Source of the DNA: Lachnotalea sp041821265
GTDB taxonomy: Bacteria; Bacillota; Clostridia; Lachnospirales; Lachnospiraceae
Reading direction: 5' to 3'
NCBI GenBank assembly: GCA_041821265.1
Contig: JBGUEQ010000007.1
Coordinates: 55,859 to 119,858 of the forward strand
DNA: 64,000 nt
The notes below the pieces were generated by a model, which saw nothing but the letters and a program-made list of their open reading frames with translations, made no database searches and had not been told where the DNA came from. The translations under genes were made by a program, and so were the position numbers. Shown here piece by piece: positions 16,995-25,878 of the stretch. Positions within the stretch are counted from its first letter, which is position 1; each line of letters opens with the position of its first letter.

Positions 16995-18128
16995 ATGAAA
17001 ATTGAGCAATTGGAATATTATAGGGGACAATTTTATGGGGAGGAAAAACTTGGAGCATCAGCTCAATGGGTTCTGATATTTGGGAGTAATACACTCATTT
17101 GTGATAATACCTTAATTGATTGTATTCGGAGTAAGTACAAAAATGCTTATTTAATGGGGTGTTCAACAGCGGGGGAAATTCATGGTAGTAATACAAATAA
17201 TGACAGTCTTAGTATTACAGCTATTGAATTTATGAGATCAAAGGCACTTTTTAAAAGGTACACAATTACGAGTAATTCGAGTAAAGATTCTTTTGAATTA
17301 GGGAAAAAAATTGTTTCTGAAATTTATCAAAATGATTTAAAACATGTGTTTGTGTTATGTGAGGGCCTAAATTTTAATGGTAGTAGAATGGTAGAAGGAA
17401 TGCGAGAAAATATAAAAAAGGACATTCCAATAACGGGTGGATTAGCTGGCGATGGAACGCTCTTTAAGTCTACTTATACCATTGGTAATGGTTATGCAAA
17501 ACAAAATCAAATTGTAATAGCAACACTTTATGGCAACATAAAAACTGGGTGTGCTTCTGTTGGTGGATGGGATACTTTTGGAATTGAACGTATTGTAACA
17601 AAATCAAAAGAGAATGTTCTTTATGAAATGGATCACAAACCAGCGCTAGACTTATATAAGGAATATCTAGGCGAAAAAGCAGTTAACCTCCCAGCAAGTG
17701 GGCTATTATTTCCACTGAGTGTAAGACTAAAAGATGCAGATGAAGGTATTGTAAGAACTGTTCTTTCAATCAATGAGGAAGAGAAGAGCTTGATTTTTGC
17801 GGGGGACATGCCCCAAAATTCTTATTGTAAACTTATGAGATCAAATTATAATAATCTCTTAAATGGGTCTATGAAAGCAGCCGAACTTGCAATAGATATG
17901 ATTGATGTAGAAAAAATAGATTTAGCAATATTAATTAGTTGCGTCGGAAGAAAAGTAATATTCAAACAAAGAATCGATGAGGAAATAGAAGTAATAAGAG
18001 ATATTGTTGGAAATGACACTGCAATAACGGGATTTTATTCGTATGGGGAAATTGCTCCCTATCGAAAGGATACACTGTGTGAATTACATAATCAAACAAT
18101 GACAGTAACCTTTATCACAGAGGAGTGA
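16995..18128 (+). CDS. FIST N/C domain sensory protein, 377 aa
   Basis: FIST_N occupies about residues 25-215 (YLMGCSTAGEI near 55 and GLAGDGTLF near 155 are recognisable) and FIST_C about 220-365 (ending ITGFYSYGEIAP). FIST is a predicted small-molecule sensor, possibly for amino acids, that occurs beside signal-transduction proteins. There is no membrane segment, so sensing would be cytoplasmic. It is the first gene of the cluster; its stop is four bases before the kinase ATG, whose GAGGAG overlaps the stop. It may supply the input that the kinase lacks. Confidence 0.88.
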   Translation: MKIEQLEYYRGQFYGEEKLGASAQWVLIFGSNTLICDNTLIDCIRSKYKNAYLMGCSTAGEIHGSNTNNDSLSITAIEFMRSKALFKRYTITSNSSKDSFELGKKIVSEIYQNDLKHVFVLCEGLNFNGSRMVEGMRENIKKDIPITGGLAGDGTLFKSTYTIGNGYAKQNQIVIATLYGNIKTGCASVGGWDTFGIERIVTKSKENVLYEMDHKPALDLYKEYLGEKAVNLPASGLLFPLSVRLKDADEGIVRTVLSINEEEKSLIFAGDMPQNSYCKLMRSNYNNLLNGSMKAAELAIDMIDVEKIDLAILISCVGRKVIFKQRIDEEIEVIRDIVGNDTAITGFYSYGEIAPYRKDTLCELHNQTMTVTFITEE

Positions 18129-18132
18129 TTTT

Positions 18133-19179
18133 ATGGAAGAATATAATTCATTATTAAAGAGACAAATAAAGAAATCTAATTTAAACTTATCCAATGATTC
18201 CAATGAAGAGATTAAAAAATTACTTGAATTAATTAATGAAGCATATTTTAGTTTTGAGGAAGAAAAAATGCTTTTAGAACGAAGTATCGACATTAGTTCA
18301 AAAGAATATCAAGAAAGCCTAGATGCTGCTGATAAGTTACAATTACAATTAATTCAAAATGAGAAAATGGCGGGAATTGGTCAATTATCGGCAGGAATTG
18401 CACATGAGATAAACAATCCACTTGGTTTTATTCAAAGTAATTTAGAAACTTTAAATAAATATATAATGAAATTCAAAGAAATGTGTAATCTAAATAAGCA
18501 AATAATGGATAATTCAAAGCATCTTGAATTAGAAGAACTAAGGGAAGAGTTACAAAAAGTGAATGCATTCAATAAGGTAAATAAACTGGAATATAGATTA
18601 AATGATTTAACTGATATTATGTTGGAAACTACAGAGGGTCTTAGCCGTATCAGTAAAATAGTAAATAGTTTGCTCGGATTTTCAAGACAATGTTTTGTTG
18701 GTGATCTCATAGACTATGATCTAAATAAGGGAATTAACGATACATTAACAATAGCAAATAATGAAATAAAATATTATGCAAATGTGGTAAAGGAGCTGGA
18801 GGATATTCCAATTATTAAAGCTTATTCAGGTGAAGTTAATCAAGTTATTTTAAATTTGATTGTAAATGCAGCATATGCGATAAAAAGTAAAGGTAATCAA
18901 GGTACTATTACAGTTCATACTTATTCAGAAAAAAATTATGTATATTGTAAAATATCGGATGATGGAGTCGGAATTTCCGAAGCTGTTATAAACAAAATCT
19001 TCAATCCTTTTTTTACAACAAAACCAATCGGATCAGGAACTGGATTAGGGCTTAGTATATCCTATGATATTATTGTGAATAAACATCATGGACAGATTTT
19101 AGTTGATAGTAAACCAGCAGAAGGGACTTCGTTTATCATAAAAATACCAATAACACAAACATCCGAAAATGAAGTATAA
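18133..19179 (+). CDS. Soluble histidine kinase, 348 aa
   Basis: A coiled-coil start (about 1-75) leads into the dimerisation and phosphoacceptor motif GIAHEINNPLGF with His91, then the HATPase domain: N box NLIVNAAYAI, G1 DDGVGIS, F box FNPFFTTK and G2 GTGLGLS. The HEINNP form is typical of NtrB/HPK4-like kinases. There is no membrane segment or PAS domain, so a partner such as the adjacent FIST protein is the likely sensor. It is clearly paralogous to the kinase half of the next gene. Confidence 0.9.
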   Translation: MEEYNSLLKRQIKKSNLNLSNDSNEEIKKLLELINEAYFSFEEEKMLLERSIDISSKEYQESLDAADKLQLQLIQNEKMAGIGQLSAGIAHEINNPLGFIQSNLETLNKYIMKFKEMCNLNKQIMDNSKHLELEELREELQKVNAFNKVNKLEYRLNDLTDIMLETTEGLSRISKIVNSLLGFSRQCFVGDLIDYDLNKGINDTLTIANNEIKYYANVVKELEDIPIIKAYSGEVNQVILNLIVNAAYAIKSKGNQGTITVHTYSEKNYVYCKISDDGVGISEAVINKIFNPFFTTKPIGSGTGLGLSISYDIIVNKHHGQILVDSKPAEGTSFIIKIPITQTSENEV

Positions 19180-19214
19180 AACGGTTATTTTAAATTTCAA
19201 ATGGAGGAACTGTA

Positions 19215-20489
19215 ATGAAAATACTAGTAGTAGATGACGATAAATTAAATTTAAAAATAGCAGAAGGTTATCTTAATAAATTTTTTCCAACGTATTTGAT
19301 TCAGATATGTCAGCAGCCAAAACTTGTTATGGGAATTTTGGATACAGAGGTAATTGATATTATATTGCTTGATATAATTATGCCTGAAATTAGTGGAATT
19401 GAAATACTTAAGGATATACGAGGAAATCCCGAATATACAGACATACAAATCTTAATGTTTACTTCTATGACAGATGATGAAAGTTTTCAATCTTGTTTTG
19501 AATTGGGTGCCAATGACTATTTGAAAAAACCAATTCAACAAATAGAATTTAAGGCACGAATCAGTGCTGCAGCTAACACACGAAATAATCTATTGGAACT
19601 TCATGTATTATATAAGAAAACAAAAATACAAAATAATGAACTTAAAAATATGAATGCACAGTTACAAGATATGCAGTTTTCATTAATTCAATCAGAAAAA
19701 TTGGCTGCAATCGGAGAATTGGCGGCAGGTGTAGCCCATGAAATCAATAATCCAATTGGATATGTTGGAAGTAATTTAGAAACTATTTCAAATTATCTTT
19801 TTAAAATACGTGATTTCATAAAATTAATATATGATAATGTTGATGCGGAAAATGAATCCCTATATAGCTTAATGCAAGAATCTTATAGGAAAAATAAATT
19901 AAGTTTTGTAATGGAGGATATTGATAGTCTTGTTTATGATTCCAAAGATGGTATTCAAAAGATTTCAGAAATAGTAAAATCTCTTCGAAATTTTGCTCAT
20001 ACAGGCTTAGAGAATGAAATGAATTACTGCGCACTAAGTGAAATACTCGATCAAGTTCTTTTGATAGTAAGAAACGAAGCAAAATACGTGGTTGATGTAA
20101 AAGTTGATAGTATTGATACTCCTGATGTTTATTGTAATAGAAGTCAAATAAGTCAGGTTTTTTTAAATATTATTATAAATGCTATTCAAGCTATAAAACA
20201 GCAAAAAAGAACGGATTTAGGTCGGGTTGCTATTAAAGTGTATAGGGAACAGGAGTATGCGTGTATTAGCATAAAAGATGATGGCCCGGGTATACCAGAA
20301 GAAAATATTTCTAAAATATTTAATCCATTTTTTACAACAAAAGAAGTTGGACAAGGAACAGGGCTTGGATTAAGTATTTCATATGATATTATAGTGAAAA
20401 AGCATAATGGAATATTTGATGTAGAGAGTAGCATTGGCAAGGGAAGTGAGTTTCTTGTTAAATTACCAATAAAAAAAATTGATGTTTAA
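19215..20489 (+). CDS. Receiver-histidine kinase hybrid, 424 aa
   Basis: A receiver domain comes first (acidic DDD at 7-9, phosphoacceptor Asp53 in LLDIIMP, Lys in DYLKKP), then a coiled coil (about 128-160), the phosphoacceptor VAHEINNPIGY with His175, and an HATPase domain (NIIINAIQAI, DDGPGIP, FNPFFTTK, GTGLGLS). The order receiver-then-kinase means that its kinase may be controlled by phosphorylation from another kinase, probably the one encoded upstream. ATGGAGGAAC precedes the ATG; the gap from the upstream gene is 35 bases. Confidence 0.9.
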   Translation: MKILVVDDDKLNLKIAEGYLNKFFPTYLIQICQQPKLVMGILDTEVIDIILLDIIMPEISGIEILKDIRGNPEYTDIQILMFTSMTDDESFQSCFELGANDYLKKPIQQIEFKARISAAANTRNNLLELHVLYKKTKIQNNELKNMNAQLQDMQFSLIQSEKLAAIGELAAGVAHEINNPIGYVGSNLETISNYLFKIRDFIKLIYDNVDAENESLYSLMQESYRKNKLSFVMEDIDSLVYDSKDGIQKISEIVKSLRNFAHTGLENEMNYCALSEILDQVLLIVRNEAKYVVDVKVDSIDTPDVYCNRSQISQVFLNIIINAIQAIKQQKRTDLGRVAIKVYREQEYACISIKDDGPGIPEENISKIFNPFFTTKEVGQGTGLGLSISYDIIVKKHNGIFDVESSIGKGSEFLVKLPIKKIDV

Positions 20490-20526
20490 ATATGTTTCCA
20501 CATAGAAATACGGGAGAGGGAGTACT

Positions 20527-21696
20527 GTGAAAAAAATACTAATTGTAGATGACGAAGTGCAGATACTAAAAGCGTTAGTTCGACTTTTTATGGATACTGA
20601 ATATGAGATAGTTACGGCAGAAGGCGGAGCAGAAGCATTAAAAATATTAGAACAAGAACAATTCAATATGGTTATCAGTGATATGAAGATGCCATATATG
20701 GATGGATATGAGTTATTAAGCAAAGTGAAAGAATTATATCCAAAAACGGTAAGAATTATACTTAGTGGTTATTCCGATGAAAAAGTTGTTTTTCATGCAT
20801 TACAAAAAAATATTGCAAGACTTTATGTATTTAAACCTTGGAACAATGACAAGTTAATTCGAATTATTACACAGCTACTAGAAACAGAAGATATTTTAAC
20901 TAGTAGTAATCTTTTGAAACTTATTAATAATATCGAAGATCTTCCCACTATTAAAACAAGTTATCAACGTATCATTAATCTAATTAATGATGATATGGAT
21001 TTAAGTTTGATTTCGAGTGAGATTGAAAAAGATATTTCAATTGCTGCTAAGATATTAAATGTTGCAAATTCAGCTTTTTATGGTTCTAAAACTGGTTCAA
21101 TAAAACAAGCGGTATCCTATATAGGATTGCAAAACACAAAAAAATTGGTTATCGCTACTTCAATCATAGATACAATGAGTGAGCAAAGCGTAGACGGAGA
21201 AATGATCAAGAATATATGGACGCATTCCTTGCTTTCTAATAAATTATTGGCGTTCTTATATGAAAAGCATCTTAATAAAAAAATCCCTGAATTGTATACT
21301 TCAGCAGCGCTTTTACATAATATAGGGAATGTCTTCTTTTTAAAATATTTTTACGAGGAATACTTAAATCTTCTTTTAAAAGCTAAAAGTGAAAGGGAAA
21401 ATATTTCAAAATTGGAAAAAGAAGCCTTTACGGTTTCTCATAATGAAGCGGGGGCGTATTTGTTGGAATGGTGGGAATTTCCATTTCCAATTGTAGAAAC
21501 TGCACTTTATCATCATAATCCATTGGATGAAAAGGTTATTAACAAGGAAATTGTATGTGCGGTACATATAGTAATAAAATATGCCACGGAGATGATTGGA
21601 TATCAATGGACAGAAGGATTTGATTTATCTACCTTTGATTATCTGAATATATCTAAAAACGATTTTGAAGCAAGCATTGTGGACTTTAAATTATAA
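20527..21696 (+). CDS. Receiver-HDOD output protein, 389 aa
   Basis: A receiver domain (DDE at 8-10, Asp52 in ISDMKMP, conserved FKPW) is followed by an HDOD domain (about 135-325; LPTIKTSYQRI...ISIAAKILNVANSAFYG is its characteristic core). HDOD is a degenerate, non-catalytic relative of HD domains and is used in signalling and stress regulation. Translation starts at a GTG after GAGAGGGAG. It is probably a phosphorylation-controlled output of the two kinases upstream. Confidence 0.88.
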   Translation: MKKILIVDDEVQILKALVRLFMDTEYEIVTAEGGAEALKILEQEQFNMVISDMKMPYMDGYELLSKVKELYPKTVRIILSGYSDEKVVFHALQKNIARLYVFKPWNNDKLIRIITQLLETEDILTSSNLLKLINNIEDLPTIKTSYQRIINLINDDMDLSLISSEIEKDISIAAKILNVANSAFYGSKTGSIKQAVSYIGLQNTKKLVIATSIIDTMSEQSVDGEMIKNIWTHSLLSNKLLAFLYEKHLNKKIPELYTSAALLHNIGNVFFLKYFYEEYLNLLLKAKSERENISKLEKEAFTVSHNEAGAYLLEWWEFPFPIVETALYHHNPLDEKVINKEIVCAVHIVIKYATEMIGYQWTEGFDLSTFDYLNISKNDFEASIVDFKL

Positions 21697-21715
21697 AAAA
21701 GAAAGAGGCGATATT

Positions 21716-22738
21716 ATGTATGAAAATTATTCCGTACTTTTTGTAGATGATGAAGTGCATATCTTAAGTGCATTAAAGAGAGGACTTATTGATGAGGAAT
21801 ATACATGTTATTTTGCCTCCTCAGGTAAAGAGGCACTTGAAATTATGGAGGATGTAAAATTTGCTGTCATTGTTACAGATATGAGAATGCCAGAAATGGA
21901 TGGTCTTCACTTATTAAGAATAGTGAAGGAACAATGGCCCAAAACAGTTGCTATTGTGTTATCAGGATATACGCAGTTGCAACAGATTTTAACAACAATT
22001 AATCAGATAGATATTTTTAAATTTATAACAAAACCGTGGAATTTGGAAGAAGAATTTAAATTTATTTTATATAAAGCACTTGATTATTATATATTGCAAG
22101 AAAAAAATCAAGAATATAAAATTGCACTTCAAAATAAGAATGAAGCCTATCTAAATATTTTTAAAAGTATTGATACAATTATGGAAAATGCAAAAAAAAG
22201 TTGTTTTACATTAGGAGTTTTAGGTAAGGCAATATTGAATTATAATAGGAGTTTGAACGATATTTTAAGCGAGAAGTATAGTAACTATGAAAATATAATA
22301 TTTGAAAAATTTACTAACGCGCTGACTGGAGAAAAAAAAGAGTACACCAGTGAAAAGTTTGTAAATAAACTTTCAGAATTTATTCAATCCCAAATAAAAG
22401 TATCTCAAATAGAAAATAAATTAGATCCGAATTTTGAAATTAAATATTCACCTAGTATAGTAGAAGCAACTCTAGTAGCTTGTGTTTCTGTATATTTTAA
22501 AGAATTGATAGAATCAGGTTTATTAATAACCTTTAGCATGATACCTAACAAATGCGTAACTATATCTTTGAATTCTCAACATGCCCTTGAGGAATATAAT
22601 GTGGAAGAGTTAACTAAAAAAGTAGATTTCTTAAATTCAATACTTATTGAAACACTTAAACTATGCCAGATAGATTTTGGTGTAATATATAAAAACGAAA
22701 AACTTTTAATTATTATTTCAATTGCCACAATACATTGA
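21716..22738 (+). CDS. Response regulator with unrecognised C-terminal domain, 340 aa
   Basis: The receiver domain is intact (DDE at 11-13, phosphoacceptor Asp55 in VTDMRMPEMDG, FITKPW) and most similar to that of the preceding HDOD protein. Residues about 130-340 match no domain I know and contain no helix-turn-helix, GGDEF or HD motif. The ATG at 21716 follows AAAGAGGCG; an upstream in-frame codon at 21665 overlaps the previous gene and is less likely. It is the last gene of the signalling cluster. Confidence 0.82.
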   Translation: MYENYSVLFVDDEVHILSALKRGLIDEEYTCYFASSGKEALEIMEDVKFAVIVTDMRMPEMDGLHLLRIVKEQWPKTVAIVLSGYTQLQQILTTINQIDIFKFITKPWNLEEEFKFILYKALDYYILQEKNQEYKIALQNKNEAYLNIFKSIDTIMENAKKSCFTLGVLGKAILNYNRSLNDILSEKYSNYENIIFEKFTNALTGEKKEYTSEKFVNKLSEFIQSQIKVSQIENKLDPNFEIKYSPSIVEATLVACVSVYFKELIESGLLITFSMIPNKCVTISLNSQHALEEYNVEELTKKVDFLNSILIETLKLCQIDFGVIYKNEKLLIIISIATIH

Positions 22739-22776
22739 TTTTTAGTAAAATCCATTAATTTTTAGTAAAATACTTC

Positions 22777-22806
22777 TTGACACAACATTGACCACAATGT
22801 TAAAAT
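22777..22806 (+). promoter_or_regulatory. Promoter of the thiamine thiazole operon
   Basis: TTGACA (22777-22782), an 18-base spacer and TAAAAT (22801-22806). It lies after the stop of the signalling cluster and before the hairpin at 22828, so transcripts would carry that hairpin in their leader. Confidence 0.6.
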
Positions 22807-22827
22807 GCAAAAAGAGTGTGATAAAGC

Positions 22828-22881
22828 AAGCCACACGAAGGGGTACACCACCATGGGTGTATTTCTTCGTGTGGCTTTTTT
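22828..22881 (+). terminator. Leader hairpin/terminator ahead of thiS (candidate attenuator)
   Basis: AAGCCACACGAAG (22828-22840) pairs with CTTCGTGTGGCTT (22865-22877), with a second inner stem TACACC/GGTGTA, then TTTTTT. Because a promoter sits just upstream and thiS just downstream, it would terminate the thi transcript unless regulated. It may simply end the signalling operon instead. A TPP riboswitch consensus is not visible. Confidence 0.65.
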
Positions 22882-22913
22882 GTTACCTAAAATAGAGTAA
22901 GGGAGGTCATAGG

Positions 22914-23114
22914 ATGACGTATTATGTAAATGGAAAAGAAATAGAAATTAAGAAGGATTTGACCGTAGAGCAGATATTATTGCTAGAAGGTTTTCAACTA
23001 AAACAAATTGCAGTTGAGTACAATGGCAATATTTTACCAAAGCTACAGTATTCAAATCAACTCATCAAGGCAAATGATAAACTAGAAGTGGTCAGTTTTG
23101 TAGGTGGAGGTTGA
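22914..23114 (+). CDS. thiS: ThiS sulfur-carrier protein, 66 aa
   Basis: A ubiquitin-like sulfur carrier for thiazole synthesis. The size is right, and it ends in VGGG, supplying the C-terminal Gly-Gly that ThiF adenylates and that is then converted to a thiocarboxylate. AGGGAGGTC precedes the ATG. It is the first gene of a thiS-F-G-H-E order, with thiF starting one base after its stop. Confidence 0.93.
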   Translation: MTYYVNGKEIEIKKDLTVEQILLLEGFQLKQIAVEYNGNILPKLQYSNQLIKANDKLEVVSFVGGG

Positions 23115-23115
23115 T

Positions 23116-23757
23116 ATGGAAAATAACATAACGAAGGCAAAGATGGAAGAGCTTCTGGTATCAAGAAATACACCACAAGTCTATGAAAAGGTCAAAGTTT
23201 CAAGAGTTGGGATTGCAGGACTTGGGGGACTTGGTTCCCATGTGGCAATTGCACTTGCACGGACAGGAGTGGGGCATTTGCATCTCGTAGATTTTGATGT
23301 AGTAGAGCCAAGTAATCTAAATCGTCAAGAGTATCGGATGCGCCATCTTGGATTATATAAGACAGAAGCACTGAAATCACAAATAGAAGAAATCAATCCA
23401 TATGTCACCGTTACTATAAACACTCAGAAAATAACAAAAGATAATGCGATGGATATATTTCAAGATGATGACATAGTGTGTGAGGCATTTGATCTACCAG
23501 AGCAAAAGGCAATGCTTGTTAATACATTGTTAGAAAATCGTAGTGATATCAAAATCGTTTCAGGTTCTGGCATGGCAGGATATGCAAGTAATAATATAAT
23601 TAAAACAAGAAAAGTGATGAAAAATCTTTACCTATGTGGAGATGAAATGAATGGACTGAAACCAGGATGGGGGCTTATGGCACCGAGAGTCAGTATATGC
23701 GCAGGTCATGAGGCAAATACGGTATTACGATTGATTCTCGGTGAAGAGGGTGTGTAA
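23116..23757 (+). CDS. thiF: ThiF, ThiS adenylyltransferase (clostridial type), 213 aa
   Basis: An E1-like enzyme that activates ThiS with ATP. GIAGLGGLGSHVA is the nucleotide-binding loop, followed by LVDFDVVEPSNLNRQ, the conserved Asp/Arg/Gln region. It is shorter than E. coli ThiF, as in the clostridial ThiF subfamily, and lacks two of the usual zinc-binding CxxC pairs. The ATG at 23116 follows GGTGGAGG; a GTG at 23104 inside thiS is in frame but unlikely. Confidence 0.88.
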   Translation: MENNITKAKMEELLVSRNTPQVYEKVKVSRVGIAGLGGLGSHVAIALARTGVGHLHLVDFDVVEPSNLNRQEYRMRHLGLYKTEALKSQIEEINPYVTVTINTQKITKDNAMDIFQDDDIVCEAFDLPEQKAMLVNTLLENRSDIKIVSGSGMAGYASNNIIKTRKVMKNLYLCGDEMNGLKPGWGLMAPRVSICAGHEANTVLRLILGEEGV

Positions 23758-23937
23758 GATTATAGAGTATTTATCATACTATGAATTTATGCAGGGTTAT
23801 TGCAACGCTTTATGCATGGAATTGCTGTTTTACATCATTTTACATCTATAAAGCTCGCGTTCCTATAGGAAAGAATAGGAGCCATACTTATCTGAGTAAG
23901 GATTTAAAACCACAGGAAGAAAAAGAGGAAAGTAGAA

Positions 23938-24708
23938 ATGGAACAAGAAAAATTAATCATTGGTGGACATGAATTTACATCTAGATTTATATTGGGATCT
24001 GGAAAGTTTAATATGAAATTAATTGAAGATGCAATTGAATATGCAGGGGCAGAAATGATTACATTGGCCATTCGACGTGCCAATAGTAGTGGAGATAGTA
24101 ATATATTAGAACATATACCCCAAAAAATCACCTTACTTCCTAATACATCGGGTGCAAGAAATGCAGAGGAAGCAGTACGTATTGCGAAATTATCAAGAGA
24201 GCTTGGATGCGGAAACTTTATCAAGGTCGAAGTGATTAGAGATACCAAGTATTTATTGCCAGATAACAACGAAACAATAAAGGCTACGGAATTGTTAGCA
24301 AATGATGGCTTTATTGTAATGCCTTATATGTATCCAGATTTAAATGTAGCAAGGGATTTAGTAAATGCTGGTGCGGCAACAATTATGCCATTGGCGGCAC
24401 CAATTGGTTCGAATAAGGGGCTGTGCACGAAAGATTTTATTCAGATTTTAGTCAATGAGATAGAAATACCAATTATTGTAGATGCGGGAATTGGAAGCCC
24501 ATCACAAGCATGTGAGGCAATGGAAATGGGTGTTTCGGCGGTAATGGCTAATACAGCAATTGCAACAGCCGGAAATATTCCAATGATGGCAGGTGCGTTT
24601 AAGCAAGCAATTGAGGCAGGGCGTGCAGCATATCTTGCAGGCATGGGACGAGTTTTGAAATCAGGGGCAAGTGCATCTTCACCGCTTACTGGCTTTGTGA
24701 CAGAGTAG
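23938..24708 (+). CDS. thiG: ThiG, thiazole synthase, 256 aa
   Basis: A TIM-barrel enzyme that forms the thiazole phosphate ring from deoxyxylulose phosphate, dehydroglycine and ThiS-thiocarboxylate. Recognisable blocks are FTSRFILGSGKF, LPNTSGARNAEEAVRIA, KVEVIRD (Schiff-base lysine region), PLAAPIGSNKGL and GIGSPSQACEAMEMG. It is full length. The 180 bases before it hold no recognisable gene. AGAGGAAAG lies upstream of the ATG. Confidence 0.95.
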   Translation: MEQEKLIIGGHEFTSRFILGSGKFNMKLIEDAIEYAGAEMITLAIRRANSSGDSNILEHIPQKITLLPNTSGARNAEEAVRIAKLSRELGCGNFIKVEVIRDTKYLLPDNNETIKATELLANDGFIVMPYMYPDLNVARDLVNAGAATIMPLAAPIGSNKGLCTKDFIQILVNEIEIPIIVDAGIGSPSQACEAMEMGVSAVMANTAIATAGNIPMMAGAFKQAIEAGRAAYLAGMGRVLKSGASASSPLTGFVTE

Positions 24709-24717
24709 GGGGATAAA

Positions 24718-25878
24718 ATGGAAGAACGAATCAATCACATGGAATACCTGGAAGGTATGGAAGTATTGGATTCAACTATTGTGGATCAAGTTATTCTCAA
24801 TATGAAAGCTTACGATTATAATTCTTATACAGAGGCAGACGTTAGAAAAGCATTCGTAAAAGAGACGCGTACACCAGATGATTTCGCAGCATTACTTTCA
24901 CCAGCAGCAACACCATACATAGAAGAGATGGCACGATTAGCACAGAAAGAGACAAGAAAGCATTTTGGGGATTCGGTGTATTTATTTACACCAATTTATA
25001 TTTCCAATTATTGTGATAATTATTGTGTCTATTGTGGGTTTAATAGCCACAATAAGATTCATAGGGCAAAATTAAATGAAGAAGAAATCGAACGAGAAAT
25101 GCAGGCAATTGCCAAAAGTGGACTAGAAGAGATTCTTATTTTAACGGGTGAGAGCAAAAAAATGTCAGATGTGCACTACATTGGAGAAGCTTGTAAAATA
25201 GCTCATAAATATTTCAAGCTAGTTGGATTAGAAGTATATCCGATGAATACCGATGAGTATGCTTATTTACATGGTTGTGGCGCTGATTATGTGACGGTAT
25301 TTCAAGAAACTTATCATTCAGATAAATATGAAACACTGCATCTAGAAGGAGCAAAACGAATATTTCCGTATCGCGCCAATGCACAGGAACGAGCAATAAG
25401 AGGGGGCATGCGAGGCGTTGGATTTGCAGCATTACTGGGATTAGATGATTTTAGAAAAGATGCATTTGCAACAGGAATGCATGCATACTTATTGCAGAGA
25501 AAATATCCTCATGCAGATATCGCATTTTCATGTCCAAGGCTTTGCCCGATTATCAACAATGATAAAATTAATCCAAAGGATGTACATGAACTTCAGTTAT
25601 TGCAAGTTATTACTGCTTATCGATTATTTATGCCATTTGCCAATATTACGATATCTACAAGGGAAAGAGCGGGATTTCGAGATAATGTCATCGGATTAGC
25701 AGCTACCAAAATTTCAGCAGGAGTAAGTACGGGAATTGGAAGTCATGTGGAAGGAATTGAAGATAAAGGGGACAACCAGTTTGAAATCTCAGATGGTCGA
25801 AGTGTTGATGAAGTTTATCAGGCAATTCGTGCAAAGGGATTACAACCGGTTATGAATGATTATGTATACATTTCATGA
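24718..25878 (+). CDS. thiH: ThiH, 2-iminoacetate synthase (radical SAM), 386 aa
   Basis: A radical SAM enzyme that cleaves tyrosine to give dehydroglycine for ThiG. The cluster motif is CDNYCVYC, with Cys99, Cys103 and Cys106 (CX3CX2C), followed by GFNSHNKI. The C-terminal ISTRERAGFRDN and the length are typical of ThiH. Use of ThiH instead of the oxygen-using ThiO fits an anaerobe; HydG is the related tyrosine lyase of hydrogenase maturation, but this protein lacks the extra HydG C-terminal cluster domain. It overlaps thiE by 23 bases. Confidence 0.94.
   Translation: MEERINHMEYLEGMEVLDSTIVDQVILNMKAYDYNSYTEADVRKAFVKETRTPDDFAALLSPAATPYIEEMARLAQKETRKHFGDSVYLFTPIYISNYCDNYCVYCGFNSHNKIHRAKLNEEEIEREMQAIAKSGLEEILILTGESKKMSDVHYIGEACKIAHKYFKLVGLEVYPMNTDEYAYLHGCGADYVTVFQETYHSDKYETLHLEGAKRIFPYRANAQERAIRGGMRGVGFAALLGLDDFRKDAFATGMHAYLLQRKYPHADIAFSCPRLCPIINNDKINPKDVHELQLLQVITAYRLFMPFANITISTRERAGFRDNVIGLAATKISAGVSTGIGSHVEGIEDKGDNQFEISDGRSVDEVYQAIRAKGLQPVMNDYVYIS

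Noticed and set aside
22807..22913. TPP riboswitch before thiS
   Set aside because: The conserved aptamer core sequences are not seen and the leader is too short around the hairpin.
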